A stretch of 64,000 nt of DNA from DATEDA01 sp963754305 (GCA_963754305.1 CAVWFR010000037.1:1-64000); one strand, 5' to 3'; positions 1 to 8,862 are shown, counted from the stretch's first letter. Made by a program: numbers and translations. Notes: generated by a model from the sequence alone, not told the origin.

Positions 1-40
1 TCCGAAAATTCTGACCTAATCCTTTCCGGAAATTCTGACC
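1..40 (+). repeat. IS21 left-end paired repeats
   Basis: Two copies of the end repeat lie at 1-16 and 24-40, both ending AATTCTGACC. They match, inverted, the pair at 2316-2355. Paired terminal repeats of this kind are the transposase binding sites of IS21-type elements. Confidence 0.85.
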
Positions 41-105
41 ACCTCGGCGTCCCGGCCGAGGCCCCGGGTAGAACGCCTGCTGCTGATCCAGTGGCGAGGG
101 AAAGG

Positions 106-1565
106 ATGATCGACATGCTCAAGCGACACGAGATCCAGGTACTGCGGCGGGCCGGGCACACACTGCGGAGGTGGCCAGGCTGGCCGGCGTGTCGCAAAGC
201 AGCGTGCAGCGCGTCGAGGCTGAGACGGCGGTCACGACGTTCGACACGGCCGGCGAGCGGGCGCGCCGCGGCGATCGGTCGGCCGTCCAAGGCCGAGCCG
301 TTCCGCGCGTTGCTCGTCGCGCGAGCTCGCAAGGAGCCTGAGGTGCTCGCGCGTGGAGCTGCTGCGTCGGGCGCGGCGCGGGCTACGCCGGCGGCAAGAG
401 CGCGCTCTACGAGCTGATTGCGGCGCTGCGGCCGCAAGCCGCGCGCCGCTGGTGCGCTTCGAGGGGTGCCGGGGGAGTTCTCGCAGCACGACTTCGGGCA
501 GGTCGAGGTGCGCTACCTCGACGGGACGGCGCGAGCGGATCCACTTCTTCGCCTCGCGGCTGAAGTACTCGCGCTGGGTGCAGGTGACGCTGGTCGCCGA
601 CGAGCGCGTCGAGGCGCTGGTGCGCGCCTGGTCGATCACTTCGGGCGCTTCGGCGGCGTGCCGCTGCTCGCCGTGTTCGACGACCCAAGACGGTGGTGCT
701 CGCCTGGAGCCGCGACGGCGGGTCACCGAGTGGAACCCGACCTTCGCCGAGGTCGCGCTCGACTCGGGCTCGGCGTCGAGCTGTGCTGGCCGTACGCCCG
801 CGAGCAGAAAGGCTCGGTCGAGAATCTGGTCGGCTGGGTGAAGGGCTCTTCTTCAAGCAGCGCCGCTTCCTCGACGACGACGATCTCGCGCGCCAGCTCG
901 CCGCGTGGCACGACGAGGTGAAACGAGCGCCCCTCCCGCGCCACCGGCGTGTCCCCGCCGCGCGCATCGCCGCCGAGCGCGCGCGGCTGCGCCCGCTCAG
1001 GTCACGCCCGCGGAGCTCGCCCTGCGCTTCCCGGTCATGGTCGGCCCGACCGGCGATGGTCGCTGCACGAGGACGCACCGCTACTCGATGCCGCCCGAGG
1101 CGATCGGCATCGCCGGCACGCTGTGGCTCTACCGCGAGCGGGTGCGCATCGTCGCCGGCCGCTTCGAGCCGAGCACGCGCGGCTGTCCGAGCCGGGCGCA
1201 CAGCTCCACCTCCCGAGCATCGCGCCGCAGCGCGTCGCCGCGGTCTCCGGGCAAGCGCGGCCAAGCGCTACCTCAAGCGCGAGCATCTGCTCGACCTCGG
1301 GCGGCCGGCGCTCGGAGTACCTCACCGAGATCGCCATCGCCGACCGCGAGCTGTGGATGCGCGACGTCGATCAGCTGCACGCGCTGCTCGCAGCAGCCAC
1401 GGCGCCGACGCGCTGCGCGCGGCCTTCGAGCGCGGCCTCGCCGAGCGCCTGTTCGGCGCCGAGTACATCGCGCACTGCGCTGTCGCTGCAGCCGCCGCCG
1501 CCGCCGAGCGCCGTCGCCAGCAGGAGCTGCGCGCTGATGAAGCCCGCCGACTCGATCTCGACGGC
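106..1565 (+). pseudogene. istA: IS21 transposase IstA, multiply frameshifted
   Basis: Pieces of IstA can be read by switching frames. An N-terminal helix-turn-helix starts MIDMLKRHEIQ; the DDE integrase core includes EFSQHDFGQVEVRYLDG near 475-525 and the segment CWPYAREQKGSVENLVGWVKG near 783-843 that holds the conserved region around the final Glu; a C-terminal part reads QLHALLAA and LAERLFGAEYI near 1370-1470. At least six frame changes are needed, so no functional transposase is made. The boundary with istB is approximate. Identity as IstA is secure from the order and the downstream IstB ATPase. Confidence 0.88.
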
Positions 1566-2300
1566 ATGCTCAAGCGTCTGCACCTGGCCAACGCCCGGCG
1601 CGTCTAGCCCGAGCTCGTCGCGCGCGCCGAGACCGAGCAGTGGTCCTATCGCGACTTCCTCGCGCTCCTGGTCGCCGAGGAGAGTCGCCCATCGCCAGCA
1701 GACGCGCATCGCGCGCTCTCGCAACGCGCGCAGCTTCCCGTTCCTGAAGACCATCGAGGACTTCGACTTCACCTTCCAGTCCACCGTGCGCCTGGCACTG
1801 CTCGGCTCGGCGCTCTCGCCCGACTTCGTCACCGAGGGCCGCTACCTGATCCTGTGCGGCAAGCCCGGCCGCGGGCAAGACGCACCTCGCGGTCGCGATC
1901 GCCTACCGCGCGATCCAGAACGGCTTCGAGGCCCTGTTCACCACCGCCGCCGAGCTCATCGAGGATCTCTCGGCGGCCACCGCGAGGGGCGGCTCGCCGA
2001 GGCGCTCGCGCGCTACACCCACCCGCCCGTGCTCGTCATCGACGAGGTCGGCTACCTCACCTACGGCGCCGACGCCGCCAACGTGCTCTTCCACGTCGTC
2101 AACGAGCGCCACAAGCGCCGGCGCCCGATGATCTTCACCACCAACAAGCCGCTCGCCGCCTGGGGCCGGGTGCTGCACGACCACGATCTCGCCGAGGCGA
2201 TCCTCGACCGCGTCCTCGAGCGCGGCCGCCTGCTTCAGCTCGACGGCCCGTCGATGCGTACCAAGCACCTCGGCCTTGACGATCCCACCGCTCACGAGGC
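1566..2300 (+). pseudogene. istB: IS21 helper ATPase IstB, frameshifted
   Basis: The start at 1566 reads MLKRLHLANARRV, followed at once by an in-frame TAG (1605-1607) and then PELVARAETEQWSYRDFL, the typical IstB N-terminus. After further frame changes the AAA+ core appears: a Walker A region near 1855-1875 split by a shift, and an intact Walker B VLVIDEVGYL near 2032-2060. The 3' half from about 1920 is one clean frame that runs into the right end repeats. IstB normally activates IstA and chooses the target; this copy is dead because of the stop and shifts. Confidence 0.88.
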
Positions 2301-2315
2301 ACCCTCGCCGCAGGT

Positions 2316-2361
2316 GGTCAGAATATCCGGAATTCCGCGGTCAGAATTCCCGGAACCCACA
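2316..2361 (-). repeat. IS21 right-end paired repeats
   Basis: Copies at 2316-2332 and 2339-2355 (GGTCAGAATTCCCGGAA type) are inverted versions of the left-end pair. The element probably ends with CA at 2360-2361, directly inside the reading frame of the gene at 2362-2678. Confidence 0.8.
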
Positions 2362-2678
2362 GCTTTGGACGAGAGAAACAGGAGGGCCGTGGTGCCAATA
2401 AGGACCGACCACACTACTGTAACGACAACCGCGCCAGATCGGTAATTCCCAGCAACCCATTTAGACAGCACTAACGCGAGAAAGCTAATGATGAGGGCGC
2501 CTAGAACGGCCGCAATCCAAAGGACCTTCGCCATCGCTCTTCTTCCTTCGGGCGTCTTTATATATGCGCCGAAGCTTTGTCCTTTCTGTGCTGAGTATCC
2601 TGCAATCCATTCGATCACATGCTGCAGCACTTCGACTTTCGATATTGCCGCTACCATGAGCCCCTGGATCGCTAGCAT
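2362..2678 (-). pseudogene. Small membrane protein truncated by the IS
   Basis: About 105 residues of host sequence remain, read leftward from 2678, before the frame enters the IS at 2361 and continues to a chance stop at 2292. Two hydrophobic segments are visible, around residues 52-75 (WIAAVLGALIISFLALVL) and 83-103 (AVVVTVVWSVLIGTTALLF). I do not recognise the family. Base composition is plainly lower in GC than the rest of the window, so the gene itself may have been acquired. The native C-terminus is lost on this side; whether it lies beyond base 1 cannot be seen. Confidence 0.6.
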
Positions 2679-2848
2679 GCGCTCCCTCCTATTGACTTCT
2701 GGATACGCCTAAACACCCAATCGAATTCCTTGAGCTGCGATTCGCTGAATCGCGACGCGAGAGCGGGTCCACCCACACCTACTTGCGTTGTGCGACGTGA
2801 TCGGCCGAGAGCAGCAGCTCTTCCGAGGTGCCACGGTGGCTTCCTCGC

Positions 2849-3454
2849 TCAACCGTCGAGTCGGCCCCCCGCCAGCCACGCCTTGCCGCGAGCGTAGAGT
2901 CTGTCGACCTCCCGACCGGTCAACGCCGGCATGTCGAGCTTGACCTTGTAGCCGATCTGCGTCTGGATGTACGCGAGATGCTGGTAGCCCTTCGGGAACT
3001 CGGCCAGCTTCGCCTGATCGATTTCGAGGGTGGCGGCCGGATCGACCGGGTCGATGCGGTCCTTCTCGTAGATCGGCTGGCGCAGCACGACGCCCCAGCG
3101 GCCGTTGCGCTTCTCCACGAAGTCGTAGAACCGGCCGGTACACACCACGTCGCACAGCACGCCCAGCACATCGCCGCGCTGCGAGATGGTCATCTTCGTC
3201 TGCACGACAGCCCGGTCGCCAGCGAGGTCGATCGATGTGCCGCCCAGGAAGTGCAGAATACTGACGCCCTTGGCCCACCCTTCCTTCGTCACCCGAATGA
3301 ATTCCTTTGCTGGACCCTGAAACCAGGTCGCCATCATGACGCCGTCGTCATGCCAGACGGTCGCAAAACGCTCCCAGTCGCCGGCGTCTCGCCACAGCAC
3401 CCAGTTCTCGATCAGGTCGCGGATGGCGAGGCGGTCGAGGACGTCTTGATTCAT
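2849..3454 (-). CDS. SnoaL-like / NTF2-fold protein
   Basis: A 201-residue protein with the SnoaL_4 pattern at the N-terminus (LAIRDLIENWVLWRDAGDWERFATVWHDDG), a cone-shaped alpha+beta barrel shared by polyketide cyclases, small dehydratases and ring-hydroxylating dioxygenase beta subunits. The start at 3454 has an AGGAAG ribosome site six bases upstream; an upstream in-frame start at 3469 would place that site inside the gene. It stands alone, with an IS-cut gene downstream and the kinase operon upstream. The substrate cannot be told from sequence. Confidence 0.82.
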   Translation of the reverse strand: MNQDVLDRLAIRDLIENWVLWRDAGDWERFATVWHDDGVMMATWFQGPAKEFIRVTKEGWAKGVSILHFLGGTSIDLAGDRAVVQTKMTISQRGDVLGVLCDVVCTGRFYDFVEKRNGRWGVVLRQPIYEKDRIDPVDPAATLEIDQAKLAEFPKGYQHLAYIQTQIGYKVKLDMPALTGREVDRLYARGKAWLAGGRLDG

Positions 3455-3560
3455 TGCGCTTCCTTTCACTATCGAAAAGCCGATGCCCGGCCACGCCCGT
3501 CAAACGTCTACGCTCGATGACGGGCTTGGCCGCATGCTCGGAGCACGGCGCCTCGACGCC

Positions 3561-3584
3561 GACCCGCAGACCCGCAGACCCGCA
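3561..3584. repeat. 8-bp tandem repeat, three copies
   Basis: GACCCGCA occurs three times in direct succession in the 204-bp gap between the SnoaL-like gene and the kinase gene. No coding role is seen. Confidence 0.6.
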
Positions 3585-3646
3585 GGCACCGAATGCCAAT
3601 CAAGCGGAGCCTAGGCCAGCCCCTACTGAACGATCGAATGCACTAA

Positions 3647-3658
3647 TGCACTAGTGCA
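3647..3658. promoter_or_regulatory. 12-bp perfect palindrome after the kinase gene
   Basis: TGCACTAGTGCA is a perfect palindrome directly abutting the kinase stop codon, and a further TGCACT lies 8 bp to its left (3639-3644). It is upstream of the SnoaL-like gene (start 3454) and could be an operator, but no regulator gene is nearby. Confidence 0.3.
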
Positions 3659-5227
3659 CTATCGGAAATCGTGCCGGGTTTCAAAGTCGTGGCGAATGCG
3701 CCGAACTTCGCCAGCCTCGACTGTTGCGTACATGAGATACGAAGGTTGCGAAGAGTTGCGCACTTCGATGCGATGCCTTCCGGGCGATAGGTCGAGTGTG
3801 GTGACCGGCGGCGTTGTCCCGTGGAGTTTGCCGTCGACGTAGATCACCCCCCAAGGAGACACAGCGATGGTAAGAGTCGCGGTCTTACGTTGCGGTGCGC
3901 CGCTCGTCTTCGCGCGCGGTCGCTTAGCGACCGTCATTGTCGAGTGCGGTCGTGTCACTGCGGGTGGTGTAGCCAGCGTGGCAACGGATGGCTCGCTTTC
4001 CAACGTCGCCGTGGAGTCATTCACGACGGCCGGGGTTGCCGGCTGACTTGCAGGTCCGTCATTCGGCGGTTTGCCGTTCGACGGGTCCTCCGCCGTAGGA
4101 GGCGCCCCGCTCGCGAACGACAGCGCGGGGGCGATTGTGGCCGCTGGCTCAAGATTGGTCACCAAAGCCTGCGGCTCGCTGAGGTCCGAAGAACCCGACC
4201 AAGGAACGCTGAGCACCGTAGCCGCCGCCAGCGAAACCGCGAGCGTCGCGCTGGCTAATCGTGACCGCTCCCACGTCTCCGCCCGGGGTTCACGAGTCCG
4301 CAGCCGCGGCTCATAGCGACTCCCGGAGGTGTGCGCGCCGACGGCTAGCGGTGCCTCCTCGGTTGCGGCTGGGACCACCGGAGAGCAAGCAGTTGCTGCG
4401 ACCTCATCACCGAGCTCCCGCTCCAAACCCCGGAGGCCGCGAAGGATGATCCCCAGGTCCGCAGCCCGGTCGCCGGGCTCCTTCGCGAGCATGCTCAAGA
4501 CCATCCCGTCCAACACGGACGGAACATCCGGATTGAGTTCACTTGGCAACGGTGGCTCGAGTTCCAAGATCTGCCGCATTATCTCGGCCGGATCTCTGCC
4601 GTTGAACGGCCGCATGCGAGTGAGCATTTCGTAGAGCACGGCGCCGAGCGAGAAGATGTCGACCCGCCCATCGATTGCTTCGCCGCCGCGAACCTGCTCA
4701 GGCGACATGTAACTCAAGCAGCGGGCGTGCTTCCTTGAAAGGATGGCCGCATCACCGATGCGTGCGATCCCGAAGTCGGTAATCCTCAGTTCATCGTTGC
4801 CGAGTATGATGGTATTCGACGGCTTCAGATTGCGATGCACGACCCCCTGCTCGTGCGCGTAAGCGAGGCCGCAGGCGATCTCCGCCGCGATCCGGATGCT
4901 ACGCAGCATCCCCAGCGGTCGGACCGCGTCGAGCTCCCTTTTCAGGCTGTGTCCCTTGAGCAGCTCCGTGACGACGTAGATCTTGCCGCCAGAGTCGCCA
5001 GCCGCGTAGACCGTGACGATGTTGGGGTGCGTGAGGCGCCACGCGGAGAGTGCATCATCGATGAACCATGCCGTTTCGAGGCGCGATGCCTCGCGCCCCT
5101 CCGGCAAGGGATCGATTGTCTTGAGCGCGACAACCCTATCGGTGAGTTGGTCGCGCGCCTTGTAGACGACGCCCCTCGGCCCCCGGCCTAACTCACCCAG
5201 GATCGCATATCGATCGATTTCATTCAC
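3659..5227 (-). CDS. Ser/Thr kinase-like membrane protein with PEGA domain, HRD changed to HRN
   Basis: A 522-residue protein with an N-terminal Hanks-type kinase fold: glycine loop near 11-20 (GELGRGPRGV), Lys36 in VVALKTI, HRNLKPSN at 131-138, DFG at 151-153 and SPE at 175-177. The catalytic Asp of HRD is Asn133, and the usual helix-C Glu seems to be Asp58, so catalysis is doubtful although ATP may still bind. One membrane segment lies near 323-342, followed by a Pro/Ala/Thr-rich stretch and a PEGA domain (about 450-515) that should be periplasmic. The start is GTG. It sits 146 bp downstream of the TAXI receptor on the same strand, suggesting co-transcription. Kinase fold is certain; activity is not. 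Confidence 0.9.
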   Translation of the reverse strand: MNEIDRYAILGELGRGPRGVVYKARDQLTDRVVALKTIDPLPEGREASRLETAWFIDDALSAWRLTHPNIVTVYAAGDSGGKIYVVTELLKGHSLKRELDAVRPLGMLRSIRIAAEIACGLAYAHEQGVVHRNLKPSNTIILGNDELRITDFGIARIGDAAILSRKHARCLSYMSPEQVRGGEAIDGRVDIFSLGAVLYEMLTRMRPFNGRDPAEIMRQILELEPPLPSELNPDVPSVLDGMVLSMLAKEPGDRAADLGIILRGLRGLERELGDEVAATACSPVVPAATEEAPLAVGAHTSGSRYEPRLRTREPRAETWERSRLASATLAVSLAAATVLSVPWSGSSDLSEPQALVTNLEPAATIAPALSFASGAPPTAEDPSNGKPPNDGPASQPATPAVVNDSTATLESEPSVATLATPPAVTRPHSTMTVAKRPRAKTSGAPQRKTATLTIAVSPWGVIYVDGKLHGTTPPVTTLDLSPGRHRIEVRNSSQPSYLMYATVEAGEVRRIRHDFETRHDFR

Positions 5228-5373
5228 CTGGGGTGTCCCTTTGTATCCCGACGCCGGAGCTCAAAGCGCTCCTAACCTACGTTGCGCTGGCGTGAGCAGA
5301 CCTCTTCTTCTCGCCGAGGAGCTTCATGCCCCCGGCCAAGTCCATTGGATCCTGCTGGAGTTCAGCTGCCGGC

Positions 5374-6441
5374 TCAACTGCACAGCCCGAGAATCCGCTC
5401 CTCCGCCGAGCACGCCTTCACGGGTTTCGCCCTCGCCCTCGCCTTCCCGGACACGCAGCTACGGATCTCACTTGCCGTGGGCGGGTAATAGATCCAGCCC
5501 GGCCCGAGCTGCGGAAGCGTCAGGTCCACTTCCCGCCACTTCGGATGCCCCTCGGCTTGCAGCCGCGAGAAATTCTGGCAGAGCGATCGGCCGAATCTCG
5601 CGAGCGAGTCGACGGTGAGTTTCAGGTTGTAGTCGTAAGTGACGAGATACGCTCCCACCGCGATCGTGGTGAAGTCCTCGGTCAACAGGTTCGGATAGCT
5701 CGTCGCGCGGACGGTCGAATAGGTGTAGGTCGTCAGCGGAACCTTGCTCGAGGAATGGGCGGGGTCGAACTTGAGCAGCTTGATGAACTTCTGCGCCTCG
5801 GGTCGCATGTTGGCGATCAGCGGCGCCGGCTGCCCTGCAGCCACCACGACCACGTCGATGGTCTTGTCGCCGATCAGCTTGACCAGAGCTTCCTCGTTCG
5901 TCAGATAGCTCGCGTTCGCCTCCGGTATCGGCCCGCCGAACATCATCCGGTAGAGCGTGTGCGTGATGAGGGCGGCGCCGCTGCCGACGAGCCCGCCGTT
6001 GATCTTCGCGTTTCTGAGGTCGTGAAAGTAGTTCAGGTCGGAATCCGCCCTGACGATGTAATGAATCTCGGTGTTGTAGAGCGGCAGGATGACGCGGAGC
6101 GGTCGGATGATCGTGCCCGCCTCCGCGTTGCCGGCGGTCGCTCGATCGATGAAGGCCTGGTAGACGTCGGCCTGGACGATCGCGAACTTCACGCCCGGTT
6201 CGTAGCGGAGCAGGCGGATGTTTGCCGCCGATCCGGCGGTCGGCAAGACTTCCAGCTCGATATCGGCCTCGGGCGCGACGAACTTCGAGAGGTCGGACCC
6301 GATCGCAAAGTAGGTGCCGCGCTCCGACGCGGTAACGATCTTGTAGCTCGCCGGTGCCGCGAGCGCCACTCCGAACAGGCACCACGACGCCGCCACGGCG
6401 GCGGTGGCAAACGGTCCAACGAATCGCGGTGGCAGCGCCAT
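5374..6441 (-). CDS. TAXI-family TRAP-type periplasmic solute receptor
   Basis: A 355-residue exported protein of the TAXI (TRAP-associated extracytoplasmic immunogenic) family. A signal peptide ends near ALAAPA (about residue 30) and is followed by SYKIVTASERGTYFAIGSDLSKF and VLPTAGSAANIRLL, the classic N-terminal TAXI motifs. The start at 6441 has GGGGAGG eight bases upstream, excluding longer frames. TAXI proteins normally deliver carboxylates to a DctQM-type permease, but none is encoded here; the partners are a zinc-ribbon membrane protein (1 bp away) and a kinase-like protein, so it may act as a sensor. The C-terminus carries a Cys pair, CSAEERILGLC, echoed in the upstream gene product. 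Confidence 0.88.
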   Translation of the reverse strand: MALPPRFVGPFATAAVAASWCLFGVALAAPASYKIVTASERGTYFAIGSDLSKFVAPEADIELEVLPTAGSAANIRLLRYEPGVKFAIVQADVYQAFIDRATAGNAEAGTIIRPLRVILPLYNTEIHYIVRADSDLNYFHDLRNAKINGGLVGSGAALITHTLYRMMFGGPIPEANASYLTNEEALVKLIGDKTIDVVVVAAGQPAPLIANMRPEAQKFIKLLKFDPAHSSSKVPLTTYTYSTVRATSYPNLLTEDFTTIAVGAYLVTYDYNLKLTVDSLARFGRSLCQNFSRLQAEGHPKWREVDLTLPQLGPGWIYYPPTASEIRSCVSGKARARAKPVKACSAEERILGLCS

Positions 6442-6442
6442 G

Positions 6443-6820
6443 TTATTGCCTCCCCTGGGTCGAATCCGGTGTGCAAAGTCCGAGCGCCGCCACCCCCTCG
6501 GTGCACGGGCCGAGGCGGCGTCCCTCGGTGTCGCTACCCGTGCCGGCGCCCGTGCGGGCGACCGGGGCGGGTGGCTCAGGCGGCGTCCTCGGCTCCCCGC
6601 CCGCACGGCGCTGGGGCCCGGCCGCCCGTGACGCGGCGGCGACAGGGTCGGCGCCAGCCGTTCGTGCATCGCCGGGGGCGGCGTCGGCTTGCCGGCTTAC
6701 CGGGGAACTCCTCTCCGGCGTCGGCGCAACCCGCGGCATGTCGACGACGGTCGTAGCGGCGGGGGCCGGCGTCGATTCAACCGGCTTTTCCTTCGTGATC
6801 GGGGACGGACCGGGGCTTAC
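6443..6820 (-). pseudogene. Displaced 3' part of the zinc-ribbon gene
   Basis: Beyond the early stop of the upstream frame, the next frame reads a coherent proline/alanine-rich continuation (ITKEKPVESTPAPAATTVVD) ending CTEGVAALGLC and a short tail. That Cys pair has exactly the spacing of the C-terminal pair in the adjacent TAXI protein (CSAEERILGLC), so this frame is very likely the true C-terminus. Its stop lies one base before the TAXI start. The frame change must fall between 6777 and 6820; removing one C from the run at 6812-6815 gives KPGPSPITKEKP with no break. Confidence 0.65.
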
Positions 6821-7487
6821 TCATGGCACCGGCACCAACCCCGCTGCCCGCACCTTTCACTTCCCCAGTCGCCGCAGAGCGTCGCGCCAAGCTTTCAATC
6901 GAGCGTTGGTGGTAGGCGTAATAGCCGTACGCGCCGACGACCGCGAGGATCAGCGCGCCCATGATTACCGCGGAACGCCCGCGCCGCGGCATCCGGTCAC
7001 GTACCGAAAACGCGGTCGGTCGGGTCAAGCCTGCCGCGGGCTTAACCGGCGCGGTGTCCGCGCGGGCCACGGGCATGGCGCGCGCTTCCACACGAGCAGC
7101 CGGCGAGCTCTCCGCCCGCACTGCCACGAGGTCTGGGGAAGCGGCGAGCTGCCGCAGCTCCGCCAAGGCAGCCAGCATGCTGGAATCGCGGTCGAGCTCG
7201 TCGGCAGCGACGGCGAGGTCAGCCGAAACCGCCCCGATTCTGCTGCCCGTTGTCTGCGTTGGTGCGCTCGCTGCCGAGGCGCCGGCAGCGGGCGCAGGTG
7301 CGGCGAGCGCATCGGTCGCGTGGCCCGGCAACTCCGCGGCGCATTCGTGACACGCCGTCGACGCGGCGTCGTTTACCGCGCCGCAGTGCGGGCACGGCGC
7401 CAGATGCAGTGGCGCACCGCATGCGTTGCAGAACTTCGAATTCGGCGGGTTGACGCCGTCGCAGAACGAGCATTGGATCGGACGCAT
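6777..7487 (-). CDS. Double zinc-ribbon membrane protein, frameshifted before its C-terminus
   Basis: The 236-residue frame opens with two zinc ribbons (CSFCDGVNPPNSKFCNAC, then CPHCGAVNDAASTACHEC), followed by an Ala-rich low-complexity region and one membrane segment (VIMGALILAVVGAYGYYAY, about residues 174-192). This implies cytoplasmic ribbons and a periplasmic tail. The tail stops early at 6777 because of a probable one-base insertion in a C run; the intact product would be about 347 residues and end in a C-x9-C motif. It is the first gene of the unit with the TAXI receptor and the kinase-like protein. Partner or metal-sensing roles are inference. The shift may be a base-calling error, a recent mutation or phase variation. 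Confidence 0.78.
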   Translation of the reverse strand: MRPIQCSFCDGVNPPNSKFCNACGAPLHLAPCPHCGAVNDAASTACHECAAELPGHATDALAAPAPAAGASAASAPTQTTGSRIGAVSADLAVAADELDRDSSMLAALAELRQLAASPDLVAVRAESSPAARVEARAMPVARADTAPVKPAAGLTRPTAFSVRDRMPRRGRSAVIMGALILAVVGAYGYYAYHQRSIESLARRSAATGEVKGAGSGVGAGAMSKPRSVPDHEGKAG

Positions 7488-7644
7488 GAACGAGCCCTGA
7501 AGCCGGTGCTGCCACTATTGGTCGTATGGACCATGTTAAGGCAAAAACAGCATCCGCCCCGAATGAGGGCGACCGTGGCAAGGCGTGCCGTTGCCGCCCC
7601 AAGCGGCGAGGCGGTGTCGAGCATTCTTGACACCTCGCTCCCGC

Positions 7645-7679
7645 GGCTGGCCCGCCGAGGCCGCGAGGCCACGCCAGCC
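7645..7679 (-). terminator. Weak hairpin downstream of the MetE-like gene
   Basis: GGCTGGC at 7645-7651 pairs with GCCAGCC at 7673-7679, eight bases past the stop of the leftward gene at 7687. No U-run follows, so it is at best a weak terminator or processing hairpin. The rest of 7488-7644 shows nothing else clear. Confidence 0.3.
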
Positions 7680-7686
7680 CCCGCGC

Positions 7687-8862
7687 TTACCCCCTCCCCC
7701 AAAGCCGTTTGCTGGCGATCCGGGCGCCTTCCGCAAGGGCGCCAAGCTTCGCCCAGACGATGGAGGAGTGAATCTCCATCGACCCGGCGAACGTCGCAAA
7801 TCCGCAGTCGGCGCCGGCGATCACGTTCTCGCGCCCCACCGCGCGCGCGAACCGCTCGATCCGGTCGGCGACCAGCTCGGGGTGCTCGACCACCACGCTC
7901 GACTGGGTAATCACGCCCGGGATCAGGAGCTTTCCCTCGCGCAGCCGGATAGTCTCCCACAGACGCCACTCGTGGTCGTGGCGCGGATTCGCCGCCTCGA
8001 ACGAGTACGCGCCCGCGCGGACCTTGAGGATGATGTCCACGACATCCTTCAGTTGCATCTCGTGCACCCGCGGTCCGATGTTGATGCCGTAGCAGGTATG
8101 GAACCGGATCCGGTCTTCCGGGATGCCCCGTAGCGCGTGATTCAACGCTTCGACGCGAAGCTCGCACCACTTCCGGCACTCGTCCACGCTGAGGTCGGGG
8201 CGAGTAACGTAGTAGGTGACCAGGCGCGGGTCGTCGATCTGGAGCACGAAGCCGGCGTTAACGATCGCCTGGTACTCCTCGCGCATCGCCTCGCCGATCG
8301 CGAAGAGATACGCCTCGTCGGTCGCGTAGTGCTCGTTCTTCTGCCACTCTTCGACGTTCGAGGGCGACACCGCCGGCACGAACGCCTCGACCGCGTCTAC
8401 GCCCGCGAGCGCCGCCTTGAGATTGCCTAGATCGGCTTGCAGCTGCGCGTGCCCCCGGTAGACGATCGGGCCGGTGCAAGTGAGATGAAGCGCGATTCGG
8501 GCCGGGCTCGGGAGCGTGCGCTCGAACCATTCGTAGTACTCGGGGAAGGACTTCACCTCACGCGAATCCTTCCAGGGGCTGGGCGATGAAAGGAGCTTCC
8601 GCGGCGAGAAGCCGCCGAGCCGCTCGTTCACGTAGTGGATGAAGCCCGGTTTGCTGAGCTCGCCGTCGGTGACGACGTCCACGCCGAGATCGACCTGCTT
8701 GTGTACGATGTCCCCGACAGCGCCGCGCAGCCGCGCCGCGTACGCGGCCGCGTCGTAATCAGGATCACCGCGCAGCCTCGCGTGCATCGCCTCGAGCAGA
8801 TCGGGCGGCCGCGGCAGGCTGCCGACGTGGGTGGTGAGGATACGGTCGGCGCTGCGCTGCAT
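7687..8862 (-). CDS. MetE C-terminal-like methyltransferase (cobalamin-independent methionine synthase family II)
   Basis: A 391-residue protein matching only the catalytic half of MetE. It begins with the family signature HVGSLPRP and carries a putative zinc site made of HTC (in RFHTCYGINIG) and the Cys of ADCGFAT near the C-terminus. Stand-alone versions half the length of MetE are common in proteobacteria and mostly lack a proven methyl donor or acceptor; methyl transfer to a thiol is the likely chemistry. It is divergent from the GAF-gene stump at 8941 and has a distant paralogue at 29463. Confidence 0.85.
   Translation of the reverse strand: MQRSADRILTTHVGSLPRPPDLLEAMHARLRGDPDYDAAAYAARLRGAVGDIVHKQVDLGVDVVTDGELSKPGFIHYVNERLGGFSPRKLLSSPSPWKDSREVKSFPEYYEWFERTLPSPARIALHLTCTGPIVYRGHAQLQADLGNLKAALAGVDAVEAFVPAVSPSNVEEWQKNEHYATDEAYLFAIGEAMREEYQAIVNAGFVLQIDDPRLVTYYVTRPDLSVDECRKWCELRVEALNHALRGIPEDRIRFHTCYGINIGPRVHEMQLKDVVDIILKVRAGAYSFEAANPRHDHEWRLWETIRLREGKLLIPGVITQSSVVVEHPELVADRIERFARAVGRENVIAGADCGFATFAGSMEIHSSIVWAKLGALAEGARIASKRLWGRG

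Larger units (their letters stand above)
1..2361 (+). mobile_element. Decayed IS21-family insertion sequence
   Basis: The stretch carries recognisable IstA and IstB coding sequence in the usual istA-istB order, flanked at each end by two copies of a roughly 17-bp repeat in inverted orientation, as in IS21 elements. The right end reads ...CCCACA, so the terminal CA lies at about 2361; the left tip (TG...) seems to fall just before base 1. Both genes are broken by many single-base shifts and at least one in-frame stop, so the copy cannot make its own transposase. The surrounding genes are intact, which argues that the decay is real and not general base-calling error. Confidence 0.9.

Noticed and set aside
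6777..6820. Programmed ribosomal frameshift in the zinc-ribbon gene
   Set aside because: No slippery heptamer with a downstream structure was recognised; a simple C-run indel is sufficient.
7626..7631. TTGACA on the + strand as a -35 box
   Set aside because: There is no -10 box at proper distance and no + strand gene downstream.
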